Notes: generated from the letters alone by a model not told the origin. 64,000 bases of DNA from Tillus elongatus (GCA_964006375.1 OZ023269.1:61243968-61307967); one strand, 5' to 3'; positions 36,328 to 50,379 are shown, counted from the first letter of the stretch. Numbers and translations are program-made.

Positions 36328-39300
36328 CTAAAAATAAATAAATAGTAAGGGTTAAAAAAACTTTTAAATTAGGTCTGTTATACTAAAATCTATAGAAACT
36401 TCAACTTGGGCAAGTTGAATATCTATACGTTCCGCCCTTCGGAGGGGCATCCCGTGGACCATGTAATGTTGTTCACGTTAAGGATATCTACTCTTTTTAC
36501 CGAAAGGCAGGGGTTCCGCAAAAATTCGAGGACAGTGAAGTGAAACTGCCCCAGTGTCGGTGATTGCCCATAGTCGCGGAAATAATCCGAAGTTAAAAGG
36601 AAAAACTCACCTGTAACGTAAATCTGCTTTTATATTTTGTTAGTAAGGCTACAAATTTTAGTTTATTTGCAAGTGTACGTTTCCATTAAATGTAACTTTG
36701 ATTTATCAGCGTTTACATTACATTTTTCTTTAAATTTTACAAAAAAAATTATATAATAATTGTCGACTACCTAAATATATCTCCAATAAATAATTTATGC
36801 AATTATAATGAAAGGTGTTCAAAATATGCAATATTTAGGCTTGAAGATGACGACTATTTTTGCAATCCTCTCCCACTACTACCACCGCTACCATCACGAC
36901 TGTTTTTAATGGATTGCCTGTACGCTATTAATTTTTTATATTCTTAAATAAATCTTAAATCTTAAACAATTTGTGTAAAATTAAACATTTAAATGTAATG
37001 ATTTAAAGATCTTTGTATTGAAAGGTTATGTAGCTAATCATAGTTCTTTAAAAAAAATATAAAAAAAAACAACTTATAAACATATAAGAATTTTAACGGA
37101 CTCTAACGCACACACTTAAATTTTTTTCTGAAAGTCTTATTGCCAATATTGGCGAATTCTCTCAATAAAAATGCCATAAAACAGAAATTTAAAAATGCTA
37201 TATCTACCTTCTTTGTTCTTGTTGGAAAACTTCACTGACATCATATCAAAAACAAAGTCACTTTCCTCGTCATCTAACTCTTCTTCTGCAGCTTCCTCTT
37301 GGGGGTCAATATCAATTTCACTTAAGGATTTACCCTTATATGCATCCACACCTTTTTCCATACGTAGTAAAAGCTTGGATATTTTAGCAGTTTGGTAAAT
37401 ATCTTGTGGTAATCTGTTTTCAATAACTTAATTATTCATAATGTATAATTTTTTTATAAAAGAGCAGAAGATCAAAACACATGGAAAGAAAAATCACTTT
37501 TATTATGAGCCAAGTAATTTAGAATTATTTGGTAGGTACTTGAGTCACCACACGTTGATTTAGTTAAATTGTAAAATCGACAAGACGCAAAAATGAAAAG
37601 CTCAAATAATACTAGCATATTAATTTTTTTCATGCAAGATATCTTCAGTTGTTAAAAATATTACCAATGATATTAAAAGAATTATTTTTGTGATCAATTT
37701 GCCAATTACCACAAGTTAAATGCTTGATCTAGAGCAATTTTGTATGGTTATTACAACAAATTAGAAACTAAAAACTTACTTATAATATTCGTTGTGCGTT
37801 TTTTCAGTATGTCCCATGAATTGCGCAAATTGTTCTGTTTCCTCCTTGTTAAGATTTAGAATTTGCATTACTGTTGCTATCTGCTTTCTGAGTTTATTAT
37901 ATGAAATTTGTCCAGGAAATTCTAGGTTGGCATTTTCAGCAAATTTTCGAATCACAACATCTGCTCTGGTCCATTTCTTTGTTCCAGGGCATCCAAACAG
38001 GTAAGGATTGTTTTCAGTAACTATGTGTGTTTCTGATCTAATTTTAATGAAAAAATCTATATATGTCTGTAAGTTTGTTGGAAACAAAATTGCTATGGGT
38101 CGACTTCCTTTTCCTCCCGTCACAATCCGTTTGTAATGTTTGGTTAGAGCTCTTTCTGACTCCGACAATGCTTTTTCGCACTCTTCCTAATTAACTGAAC
38201 TTATAGTTTGAATGTAGGTATCAAGTTTGGTGTATTGGACATCGCCAATTCTTTTTCTATTGAACAATATGGTCAGCGTCAATGAAGCATGAACTAAATT
38301 TTTAAATTCTTTTTTATTGTTGCAGTCAGTTTTAAGGGTAGTCATTGCCTTGTCAGCTACATTTGTAACATATTCCTTGAATCGTGTAACATCACGAGTT
38401 AAAGGTAAAATCATTGGCTTTTGCCATTGTTTTTCCTGCAGATCTTTAAATGCTAAGCTGCTTATTTCTGTGGTCCATCGTGAATCTATAAGCTCTTTAA
38501 AGCGTTTTGTGTCTTTTAGTGTCTCTGCTTTATTAATAGAACCTGATACTGAACTATCCTCTTTTAAAATTAGTCGCATATACAGTTCACATATTTGTTT
38601 TAACGATGTACCTATATGGGCAGATAAACTTGGTGATCGATATGTTTTGTTTTCTGGATTATATCCCCCAAGTCTTTTAGCACACTCAATAGCCATATTA
38701 AAGAATTTGGGTTTTAAAATATCTTGTAAACTATATTTTGAATTATTGGCTATTTTCCTGAATTCTCCTAAAAATCGAGCCAGCTCCCTCATTTTATTTG
38801 AGCAAACAGTTGCAAGTTGTTCCCTTTTATGCTTTTTTAAATAATTTTCCCCAAAATTACAAATCAGACTATCCGTCTTTACAGTAAACGATGTTTCATC
38901 GGCTTTCATTCTGCAAAAAACTTCATCTTTTACCCTTAATTTATGTGTCGCATTATTTTCATCTATTGCACAAGCAATGAGGGTCTGTGACGCTGCTAGT
39001 TGATTAATCCTACCTTCCGTCTTGTTCACATCTTTGAGAATACAAGTCTTCATGTGTCGTGATAAATAGCTTCTTTTTAATAATGCCTTGCATCGAGAAC
39101 ATGGATATAAATCTTCACTATTACCTGAAGTGGCATATTTTGGTAATACATTTCCTTTAAGATATTCTGAAAAATGGCCGGAGTTTCTAATGAGTCCGAT
39201 ATTTTTTTTCTTTCAGTATGTCCTTTGGGATACGACAGCATTTCAGTTACTTCTTTGCATTCAGTGTGATTTCGTTCTAAGTGTCGTTCAAAGTTGGTCA

Positions 39301-42300
39301 CTAATGTTAAACAAAATTTACATGTGGTCCTTTTTTTGCCGTTTTGTGGATAGCAGACTGCTAAAAAAATTAATTTCAAATGAAGCAAGTAACAGAAAAA
39401 TAAAATAATAATTCAACTTATGACGTTATTTGGTTGCGGTGTACTTTTTAAAAAATTTTCGTTTGCAATATTTATCTTTTGTTGTTCTCCACTTTTCCCG
39501 TCTGTTTCCTGTAATTTAATTTACTTTAAACAGGCATTTTAATAGAGTAAGAAAAAATACGTTTGCCGGTTACCTAATTGAGTGTCAATACTAGATGCCG
39601 ACATATAGACTATTTCTCTGGCTTCACAAATGTTTGTTTTCTTTTCTGCATGTTCAGTATTGACGTACATCACAGACATTTTGAAGACGACATATGTCAT
39701 TTTTATTTTACTTTTAGTTTTTAAAGAATTTTTTGATCAGATCGTCATAACGTAACAGATTTTTCATTGTACTTGTCATGAACTAGTATAAATCAATTTA
39801 ATTTTCTCCGGTCTGATGATGCTGTCATACAGCGAAACCACGAAAATAATCTCCGTGTCTATATTTAGTATGAAACGGTCTCACAAAGTAAGGGCAACAA
39901 CCATTGATAGTGTAAACAGTTACTATGCAACTGCACTTTTTATATTTTACAAATACATAAATGGGTATTAGCTAAACAAATTAGATTGCTGCAGGTAAAT
40001 ATGTTTAACGGTGCTAGCAATCCATATAACAAAATAAATGAGCCATGCTAGCAACACATGACAAAAAAATGCTAAAAAATGCCCAACAATTCTATTTTTT
40101 TCCATTTTAAAAACTGCCATTCAATTAGTAAATTGTATATTGATTCAGGTGTTCCTAAAGTGTTATGACAGTGGCTTGGTACCGATTCCTGATGTAAAAA
40201 TATATCAATTTAGAAAAGCTTATCTATGAATGTTATATAGATTGCAATAGAACAGGTTTTTAAAAACACCATAAGGATTATTAAAACTTCATAAACACTT
40301 AAAAATATTTAATATTTGTAGCGCTCGCATAAACCGTTAATTTTGAAATATGTATTTTTTATTTGGTAGTATTTATAGCAGCAATACTTTTGCAAAATTT
40401 AATATTTGGTGACAAACTATGTTCAAGTTATGTGCGATCCACCTCTTGGGCAATGTGCCTTTTTCGTTATAAGTAAGATTTTACCGTCTTATTTACGCTT
40501 TAGGAATATGTGTAAGCCCACTGTCCCAACATTTTCAGGACACCTCTATGATCATGAAATGTTAGCATTATAGTCTCTGTAAAGAAATAATTATTGAAAG
40601 ATGGTTCTATAGGCATATGGTTAACTAAGTCGTGGGTTCTCTGTAGACGTTACCTATTATCTAATAAATAAGAACATAAAAATATGTGATTAGCACTCAC
40701 AATATTGTCAGGCAGCCAGGTACTTTGTTGGTTCATATCATCTACTATATTCACTTTATGCGGTTTTCGACTAATATCCAATATTTCCTAAAACAAAAGG
40801 TATATACTTAAAAACGAAAAGTCATAGAAACATTTTGCGTCCTCAAATGGCGCGTTTTGTTAACATTGGTAAAATTTTCGCGTAACTTAACAGATCGGCG
40901 TTATATTTAATTTTGCCGAATGCAGAATACCGAATACCTGTTTAACGTCTTTGAGCAATGTTTACATATTAGTCAAGCCAAGTTCCCAACAACTTTTACT
41001 CTTGTGATTTAACCAACTTTTTAGTTATTTAGACTTTTAAACATTCCGATAGCTAATTTTCTAATTATAACTTTACTTCAAATTACAAGGATTGTACGTA
41101 TGTACTAAAAAGGTTGTGGTTAGCTCCTGTTTTCTCCAATGATTTTTTTTTCATGAATTTCGTTAAAAAATTGTTTCATCAAAACATTGCCAAACATTCT
41201 TTCACACTAAAATTCAAAACGAATTTTTTTTTGCAAGAAAATTTAGAAATTTTTAAAAACGTTTTGTCAGAAAATTCCAAAGTACAAGAACATTTTGTAT
41301 ATAAACATTTGCTAATGAAATAAGTTAAAATTAATACAGCCGTAGACTATAACTTCTGTTGATCAACAAAAAATATTCCTTTGCCTGACGATGCCTTTAA
41401 TAGCGAAATCGGTTGCAAAAAAGAACATAAGCGCTCGTAAAGCCACAAAAAGTTTCTACGGCTGTATTAAATATGTAAATTTGTCAGAATTCTCTGGATT
41501 GATGAGAAAGGCAGTCCTAAATCAACAACGGCACTATTTATTCATGTTTGTTTATGAGCCTTGAAATAGGATATAACTGTTATCTCATTGTCTTCATTGG
41601 ACGATTATGGAAAGTATTTTTTTCGAGAAATTCAATTCAATTTTTTTTGAATTTCTCCTCACTCATTGGAGGCAAATCTGGATACATTTCGTTGAAAAAT
41701 CTGCAAGTTCCACTCACAATTCTGCTGCATTCACCATGAATATAAAATAATTGCATTATATTGGCGTTGGTAAAATTTTCTTGCATTTTAAATTTCAATA
41801 GGTAATATTGACGAGTACGTTATCAACCATTGGTGAAAAACAAATGTCAGAACTGACATTAGTTTTCGTTTCTGACATTTATTATTGTCACAGCACACTA
41901 CACAAATGAAAGTGGACTAAATGTCTTTGAAAGGCAATAATTACAAATTGGATTCATTTAAGGCATGATACGAAGAGTGTTCTATTAGAAATAAGCGAGT
42001 AATCACACTCTGAACTTCTCGAAATATGGAAGCCGTTTTCAGAACACCTGTATATGAAACTCACTTTTGCATATATGCTATACAAACTTGTATTTCTCTG
42101 ATGTATATTGTGCAATTTTTTCTAAAATCATCCACACGGCGAGTTATTATCTTCAAAACAGATACGATTTTTTTCGGAAATTTTCCAAAAAATTTAAATA
42201 TTTGAAACTATTAAATTTAGGTAGAGCAAATATAATCAAATTAGCTTAACGACAAATTCAAAAATGCAATAAAATACAGGCTGTTCTATTTGAAATAACA

Positions 42301-44574
42301 AAGTTCTTAGCAATATCCGGTATAACCGAAAGTAAGCCATTTTGGAAACATCACCATGTGATATAGTATCTTCTATAACCGAGATGCACAAATTTTCAGT
42401 CCTCAATTTCATATAGTTTGCGAAATAATCTAATAGGACAACCGTGAATAGTCCTGTATACACAGGCTGGTGCACTTTTTTGTGGCCTAACTTTAACAGT
42501 CGACGTAAAAACTTATTCTAGGGCACAAATATCATATTAACATAAACCCAAAAACGCTTCGTTTCAAAGAAAAAAGACGTTGAAGTTTTCGAAAAAGTAG
42601 CAAGTATTTGAACAGTTCAAACTAGCGGAGATAATTAAACCAAATTTGACGAATATTATCACCATATAGGCTGCCATATTCGGTCCTTATATAAAGTTTA
42701 ACGAGCAACCAGAGACGGTGTTGTGGGGTTTCACTAATATTAAATTAGTAAAATTATTACGACGGCTCTGTCAAAAATTAAATATATTATTTTTTTATAA
42801 AGAAGAGGTTTATCGTCCACAAAAAGTGTTTGCTTACATGTTTCCGTATCTGCCACAGTTACGTGCTAAATAAGCTGTTTAATTACTAAATCTCGAATAT
42901 TCCCCGTAATTTTTTTCCATGTTTAATACAAAAAAATAAGTGGCAAATAGAATATTGCTCTTGACCTAATGAATGCTTATGGCTGTACCATTTACTGTGA
43001 ATTCGAGAAATATTTCTCTGGCAGCCTATACGCTGATAATGTTTACAAACTTGGCAATTTTAGTTACTTTTGGATGCAAAGATGGCTATATCTCAGTTAG
43101 TTTTGGATTCAGATATACTATCATTGAATTCAGGAACTTGGCGGCTATTCACTATTGTCGAAATATTCAGCATGTTAAATTTTAATCAATGCAGGTTTGA
43201 ATTGTAACTTATGAAAAACACAGTTAAATAGGTATACTAATGATGACTTTGGGCTTTCACAGCTGATGTTGTTAGAATAGTAACTTAATTCCGGGCTGTC
43301 TTGCCGTGGTCGAACTCACCATGGCAAAACCACCCTTTGCATTCCAAGGTATTGTAATAATAACCATAATGAATAATAAGTGAAATAATGAGTTCATAAT
43401 AATATATATTGATTATGGTTATTATTACTATACCTTGGAATACTAACTGTTTTATAACTTAAAAAATTTAAAGTATTATTTGCCTACTTTGTTGTTACAC
43501 TTGCTTAATTTAATACAAGACATAATAAATAAACACAATTTTACTATACCTACCTTCGTCGTTTGCAAACAGAACATATCATTTGTATCATTTAAATCTG
43601 ATAGCGGATAGCTAGTAGTGCTACTACTTTCTAATCTGTTAGATTCTATAGTGTTCATATCTGGAAGATAAGACGGGTCGTTTCTCGAATCATCCGAGTA
43701 TATATCAATAGACACGCTTAGCGATGGGGGAGGAGGGCTACTATCGTATCCATTACCTGTACAAAATTTAATTTAAGCAGTTATACGTATAAACATTATA
43801 ATGTAAAAAAATGTCTTAGGCTTCGCATTAGTAGTGTAATAGTGTACAACAAAACTCTTTCGATCATTATTCATAAAAAAAATCACTTGAAACTTTACTT
43901 TTTACATGAACAAGATTTCGAAAAGACGTAAAATTTATGTAAAAAAAGTTATTCTGATCGTTTTTTCAAAACACGTAATCAATTTGGAGACCTATGATTT
44001 TCTACATATTTTTTATATCAAGGCAATGTAGAAATAAAAGTATGTTAATTCAAAAAAGTAACGCTAAGTTTAATATAAGCTTGAAGGTGGAACACATTTT
44101 ATATTGTTGACAATAAACTAAAATTTATAATTACAGATTTTTTTCAACCTTAAGACTTGACAATATAACGTAGGACGTAGGTCCAAAAAAAAATCACAAA
44201 CAGAAATTTCTTTCTATAATAATGTATAACAGATAAACAATTAGTTACTAATACTATTACAACTAATATTACTGATTTAGTTTTGCTTTATAAAAAGTAA
44301 TTTAAGCATGTTGCTATACATGTATTAAAGTACTTCGTTGAATAAAAAAAAATCAAATTTTAAAAATCAAATACCAATCGGGTCAAACTGTGAAAAAATA
44401 GGGATGCAAATATAATATTATTACATACTATTTACTGTTTCCGGTTGTTCTGTTAGGGATGGTAACGTTCGGGCCAAATGTACGAGATATTGTCCCCTAG
44501 AAAATAAACAATTACCTTGTGTACAATAAGCTTACTAATTAAATATCTGAGTTTAGGTTTACGTACCTGTTCAT
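36086..44574 (-). CDS. Multi-exon zinc-finger / tyrosine-recombinase-like (Crypton-like) gene
   Basis: Exons inferred on the minus strand: 44574-44567 (ATG, donor GTACGT), 44496-44436, 43756-43554, 40787-40701, 39360-37780, 37413-37208, 36327-36086. Junction phases agree from 43756 onward except at one homopolymer; the two 5' exons are less certain. The protein has an acidic N-terminus (YSDDSRNDPSYLPD), two zinc fingers, a long helical region, a tyrosine-recombinase-like end (NRKRIGDVQ; KLRKQIAT; FMGHTEKTHNEYYK), then KGKSLSEID and a Myb-like WTQEQ domain. This order recalls a fish and arthropod family related to Crypton recombinases; that comes from memory. An in-frame TAG (about 38187) and two frameshifts suggest a pseudogene or assembly errors. 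Function unknown, probably nuclear and DNA-binding. Confidence 0.65.
36407..36605 (+). mobile_element. SINE copy 3 (5'-truncated), in an intron
   Basis: Body only: CAAGTTGAATATCTATACG, GTTCCGCCCTTCGGAGG, AGGCAGGGGTTCCGC and CATAGTCGCGGA, matching 33638-33850. No tRNA head. Lies in the 36328-37207 intron of the minus-strand gene. Confidence 0.7.
37208..37413 (-). CDS. Recombinase-like gene, penultimate exon
   Basis: 206 nt between acceptor GAAAACAG and donor GTAGAT. Encodes LPQDIYQTAKISKLLLRMEKG, KGKSLSEIDIDP and an acidic run (EEAAEEELDDEESD). Phase 2 in, phase 1 out, both matching its neighbours. Confidence 0.65.
37780..39360 (-). pseudogene. Recombinase-like gene, main exon (fingers and recombinase domain)
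   Basis: Acceptor TTTTTTTAG before 39360; donor GTAAGT at 37779. Finger 1 CKFC...HLERNH near 39260-39310; finger 2 CSRCKALLKRSYLSRHMKTC near 39050-39110. Open 39053-38187 and 38168-37780 in the same frame, separated by TAG in VN-stop-EECEKA. T8 at 39202-39209 and T7 at 39331-39337 (plus strand) each need one more base for the frame to continue. The R, H and Y positions of the recombinase family are visible (NRKRIG, FMGH, EYYK); the usual RKH box reads RKQ. Confidence 0.65.
39600..39912 (+). repeat. Hammerhead-like dispersed repeat, best copy
   Basis: CTGATGA (39813-39819), stem GCTGT/ACAGC (39821-39825, 39829-39833), then GAAA (39834-39837). Downstream CCACG...CGTGTC could form stem III with an unpaired base. 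The end CGGTCTCACAAAGTAAGGG matches the 27250 copy. The left part CTCTGGCTTCACAAATG (39611-39627) is shared with it in reverse. Lies in an intron of the recombinase-like gene. Confidence 0.5.
40701..40787 (-). CDS. Recombinase-like gene, internal exon
   Basis: 87 nt (29 codons) between acceptor CCTTTTGTTTTAG and donor GTGAGT; only one frame is open (EILDISRKPHKVNIVDD). Phase 0 at both ends, continuing phase 0 from 43554. Confidence 0.5.
41325..41475 (+). repeat. Inverted-ended element with hammerhead-like core
   Basis: AATACAGCCGTAGA (from about 41335) is inverted at 41451-41472 (TCTACGGCTGTATT). Between them CTGACGA (41385-41391) is followed by GAAA (41404-41407), and AAGCCACAAAAAG resembles the 39600 and 27300 repeats. 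Confidence 0.5.
41480..43335. other. Intronic AT-rich sequence
   Basis: Within the 40788-43553 intron. A degenerate unit (ATTTGAAATAACAAAGTTC near 42280; ATTAGAAATAAGCGAG near 41985; TCCTGTATACACAGG near 42450) hints at an old inverted-repeat element. No coding signal. Confidence 0.35.
43342..43441. mobile_element. Palindromic MITE, about 100 bp
   Basis: TTCCAAGGTATTGTAATAATAACCATAAT at the left is inverted at the right (ATTATGGTTATTATTACTATACCTTGGAA) with one mismatch, around a 45-bp AT-rich centre. A non-autonomous DNA transposon is likely; the family is unknown. Confidence 0.75.
43554..43756 (-). CDS. Recombinase-like gene, N-terminal exon
   Basis: 203 nt ending at donor GTAGGT (43553). 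Encodes a proline and acidic/serine-rich segment (SPPPPSLSVSIDIYSDDS, DPSYLPDMNT). The acceptor is either TACAG at 43757 or the later GTAG, which leaves the upstream phase open. Confidence 0.55.
44436..44574 (-). CDS. Possible 5' exons of recombinase-like gene
   Basis: ATG at 44572-44574 with donor CAG-GTACGT, then TTTATTTTCTAG acceptor at 44497 opening GQYLVHLARTLPSLTEQPET. The joined frame reads well but does not match the next exon with the simplest splice choice, so this is tentative. Confidence 0.35.
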
Positions 44575-44579
44575 TGTTG

Positions 44580-45070
44580 GTTCACTATTACGCGTAAAGG
44601 AATTTCACCGCTCACCGTGCGCTACACCATACAAGTAAAAAATAAATATAAATAAATAGACTTCAATATTTGAGAGTCTATTTTAAGGCGATATTTACCG
44701 GTTCCAGACAAATAATAGGGCCTGAAATATAAAAAACAAGTAAGACGCTCAAGGGCAAGATACCTTAGCAGTAAGCATAAACCCAGTATGTAGATTTGTC
44801 AACACTGTTGGTGCCGTATACGTATGATACGTGCACCGAAGTAAACACAAAAGGAGTTGTTTTCAACGATCTATATGGAGGCGTGTTACATTTAAAAATG
44901 TGTCAAAAAAAAGTATAAAATAAATCTAATTAATTCTTACCCCTCTCCTGTTGCCTTTAAAGATACTTATTATTACAAGCTTAATCTGCAAAATATACAT
45001 AAAAAACATAATGATATATCATGGAGGCCTGGGTGCCTTTTCGGTGGGTGGAGGTGACAAAGATAGCTGT
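44580..45070. other. No recognised feature
   Basis: Upstream region of the recombinase-like gene. No clear TATA box or CpG-rich stretch; nothing supportable. Confidence 0.4.
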
Positions 45071-45072
45071 GC

Positions 45073-45600
<528 letters not shown>

Positions 45601-45628
45601 TTTATAATAATATTTAGGAACATTTTTT

Positions 45629-45790
45629 TTCTCCCTCAGGGCTCGTCCGTAGCTTTGCCGCCCCGATAGCACTGCAACCTTTGGCATCTTGTGCCCTTAG
45701 TCTTTTTACTCCACCCATTCCAAAATCACTGTGCCTTATTGAACTAGTCTGCACAGCGTGCACACAGCGTCTGCACAGGGTCTTCACGTA
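45629..45790 (-). mobile_element. R1/LOA-group LINE 3' UTR fragment, second copy
   Basis: TTTTTTTT then CTCCCTCAGGGCTCGTCCGT and on to ACTAGTCTGCACAGCG is about 90 percent like 24326-24456. The T-run is the poly(A) tail of a strongly 5'-truncated minus-strand insertion in the Helitron relic. Confidence 0.75.
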
Positions 45791-45799
45791 TTAGTTTAT

Positions 45800-46640
45800 C
45801 AGTTAAATTCAGTAACATATGCTCAACACCTCCTATTTTCTTGTTTCCGTTTGATTGATTTATTTTTATTTTCGTTATTGTTATTTAAAATTTATTGTTT
45901 ATTTATTTTTGTAAATATATAAATAATCCTCGATTCCCATTTCCTCTGATTCCTAACACCCCTTGGCAAGTTATACTCTACACCTCCGCGTTGGTTCTTG
46001 CTGGGCAACAGCGACACGCATTATTTGGTGGCGACAATACATATTATTATGCTTACATTTATATTTTTATTTCTTATTAACAATAAGACAATGCGATTTG
46101 TTGGCTAAGTAGAGTTAGGTATGCAAAAGTACGTGTACCTATTGACGGTCTCTGTACTGTAAATTAGATGTCCTGTCCCGGATCCCAGACTTGAACGTAT
46201 ACATCCTGGAATATATATAAAAAAACAAAATACAGCGAGAAAATTAAAATTCGTTGAATCGTTGATCGTAAATTTCACAAACGACTGCAATTGGCAACAC
46301 TGCCTCTGCGTTTTGCATCTCGTCATAGACCTCTCATTGGATTGGATCACTCATTTAAATTTATTTATTTATTGAACTATGTATAATGTATATAAGATTT
46401 CAATTGAAATTTATTTTTGGTCTATGAGCAATATTTAACAATTTAATAAACCTTATGTGTTTATTTATACCATCAGCAATTCGTGAATAAATTATTTCAA
46501 AAAGGTATCAAATTTCAACCATTATTTTTGTGAAAGTCTATATTTTTATATAAATGGATTTTTCACTGAAATTCTGAAGTGCCAGGAAAACGTGTGACGT
46601 TGAAAATTTAAAACATTACTGCCTCCTCTACCGCGACACT
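45800..46640. other. No recognised feature
   Basis: AT-rich, short ORFs only. CAGTGGCGGCTCGTGAG on the minus strand ending at 46655 resembles a hAT-type terminal repeat, but no partner end was found. Confidence 0.3.
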
Positions 46641-46652
46641 CACGAGCCGCCA

Positions 46653-47940
<1,288 letters not shown>

Positions 47941-48410
47941 GATTAATATTCATTCCTTGATTTTAATTCAATGAAGGAATAAAATTTATATAAAAAATAA
48001 AATTTAACTTGGTTGCTTAGTCAAAGGCAGTAGCTTTAATGTAAATTAAACACAGGGCATGGGCTTTTTCATTTACATTTGGTAGGGTATAAAATGTACA
48101 AATAAAAATCAAAAATGCGGTAAAAGTCGGTTTATTAAAAATTATTGAGTTTATATAATGCTGATTGTAGCTAATTTACCAAATTAAATAAAATGATATA
48201 AAACAATTAATTATATGTGTTCTGATGAATTGTGGTTAAATTATTGATCCCGTGCAAATAAATTGATACAGATACAGATAAATAAAGTACTTAGCTGGTG
48301 ATTTCATTAGTTGTACGAGATCATCCAGACTTCTGCCATCGGGGAGGCGGGTCAAGGTTGCCTACACCTTTGTCAGAATCCTGCGGGGCCCCACTGTTAG
48401 GTATAATACG
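47941..48410. other. No recognised feature
   Basis: AT-rich; no motif, repeat or ORF worth calling. Confidence 0.5.
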
Positions 48411-48414
48411 TCTC

Positions 48415-48625
48415 CTTTCTCCGGGAGCAGCTTCGTGATGATATAGAACAATGAATGGTTCTTATAATACGACGGATGTTGCGTCTTCCTACAGGAACAG
48501 CTTCATGATAAAATAAAACAATGGATGTTTCTTACAAAACGATGGATGTTACGTGTTCATACAGGAACAGCTTCATGATGATATAAAACAATGGATGTTT
48601 CCTACAAAACGACGGATGTTGCGTC
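48415..48625. repeat. Tandem repeat, three 70-bp units
   Basis: GAGCAGCTTC at 48424 and GAACAGCTTCATGAT at 48494 and 48564 set a 70-bp period. Each unit continues ACAATGGATGTTTCTTACAAAACGA and GGATGTTGCGT. The first unit is the most divergent. Confidence 0.85.
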
Positions 48626-48779
48626 GACATAAAACGACGAAGTGGCTATTTAGCCATTCTGCCTTTCTTGATTACCTATCTAAACAATGGCATGTTTTAA
48701 TGTTGACGTTTAAGTAAGAAGACGACGTGTCTTGTGGTTACAGGGGCTTTTAAATGTTCCGCGGACTTAAATGAAGCGA

Positions 48780-49606
48780 ACTCGCTCACCGCTCAGGTTA
48801 TAGAGCCATCTGTGACCACCCCCTGTGCTAGCTGCCAGTCGGCATTCGAGACCGTCCACCAGCCCAGGTCGGCAGCCTCCGTGACGGCCCCAGCGCCCGC
48901 AAGGTGAACTTCGGCGAGATGACGCAGGGTCTCCTCACCGATGCTTGTCCAGCTCCCGTCCGGTTTCCTTAAAGATTCTACATTACTACCTAACTCCTGT
49001 TTGAGTACCCTTCCAGCCTGTCTGCGTCTGGCAGGGAATTGATTTCCCCGCACTACGCGCGCCAACCAACTCGTTTACTCCGGCGTAATTCCTTCTTAAC
49101 CTTCCTTCTGGCAGTCCTAAACTCGTCCCAGGCCGCCTCACCCGATTCTAGGACGGCTCGGTTTAAGGCCCTCCGAGTCCGCCCGCGTAGTACGGCGGGA
49201 TCCTTATTCCACCATCTAACTTTGATGGACGGTTCCCCCCGAAGTTGTGACGCGGTCTCGTAGGCTGCCATTATTTTCCCTTCTAGGGCCTCGACCTCAC
49301 TATCTAATGCCTCTATAGAGAGTCTTCTCCCCTCTGGGCTCCTTGGGGACCCACCGAGGCCTGTTAGGTAGGCATCACAGTCGGTCTTCCTTGGATTTCT
49401 CCTGAGGGGAGGACTCTCACGGTCCACATCCATTCAATGCTGATCATACGATGATCAGATATTGATATGTGTTCCGTCACCCTCCAGCTAGATATACCCT
49501 CCGTTATTTCCGGAGATATATATTTTTTTAGAAAGACAACACAAAATTTTGCGGGAAAACCTGGGCCGATTTTCCTGACTAACGAGCTTGCCCAAGCCAC
49601 TTGCAA
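48780..49606 (-). pseudogene. R1/LOA-group LINE: end of endonuclease and EN-RT linker
   Basis: Minus strand: WRVTEHISISDHRMI (about 49490-49440) is the final endonuclease motif. The GC-rich linker follows (IKVRWWNKDP, LRGRTRRALNRA, WDEFRTARRKVKKELRRSKRVGW), then LKQELGSNVESLRKPDG and EETLRHLAEVHLAGA leading toward RT, lost at 48780. GC content is much higher than the surroundings, like the RNase H piece at 25005-25457, so both may come from one family. Confidence 0.65.
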
Positions 49607-49664
49607 AAGGAAGGTATTTGCCCAATTTGATCAAAATAGGACCATGATTGTTTGAGTTAATGGT

Positions 49665-49668
<4 letters not shown>

Positions 49669-49753
<85 letters not shown>
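49669..49753. repeat. (TA)n microsatellite
   Basis: About 42 TA units, ending TTTATACATTATATAC. Confidence 0.95.
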
Positions 49754-49758
<5 letters not shown>

Positions 49759-50102
49759 CATTATATACTTTATTGGCTGAAATTACACGATACGTCTATA
49801 CAGTAAGTCCATTTTGACTTGTGTTGTATATAGTGACATAATTTAAACAGTTAGTTCTAAAAATACTTGACACTGCATTATCCAAATATGACACTTCGAA
49901 TTTTGACAACCCATTTTAAATAAAGTTTTTATACCATTTTCTCTTCCATCATACATTTCCAATTACTGCCTTCATTTACTGCTAATCTTTACACATCCAT
50001 CATTACTTTCCCATCATCATTCCTCATTTACTTTCCATGTTTATACCAAATTTATAAAATTTTATACAAAACCGAACCGCTTCATTCTGACAAAAATTTA
50101 AA

Positions 50103-50105
<3 letters not shown>

Positions 50106-50188
<83 letters not shown>
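50106..50188. repeat. (TA)n microsatellite
   Basis: About 41 TA units. Confidence 0.95.
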
Positions 50189-50190
<2 letters not shown>

Positions 50191-50305
50191 CTGGATATGA
50201 GTTCTAGGGGGCCTAGTTCGCGGTCATTTGAAGATTTTTTTTTAATTCATAAGTCGGGATCTCCTCATTAGTGAATTTTTTTTAAAGAAAATTCACTAAA
50301 AGAGA

Positions 50306-50366
50306 TGTTTGATAAACGGACTCGGAACAGTAATTAAATCAATCACAGGAAACTTAGATGTTAACG
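50306..50366 (+). pseudogene. Errantivirus env scrap
   Basis: About 20 codons (INGLGTVIKSITGNLDVN) match the fusion-peptide-adjacent region of the two errantivirus env copies in this window. Nothing else of an element is recognisable around it. Confidence 0.6.
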
Positions 50367-50379
50367 CCCAGACAGAACA

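Noticed and set aside
38317..38844. 175-codon plus-strand ORF
   Set aside because: Antisense to the main exon of the recombinase-like gene, which has splice-phase and motif support.
48415..48625. CRISPR array
   Set aside because: Three adjacent 70-bp units without spacers in a eukaryotic repeat context are a tandem repeat.
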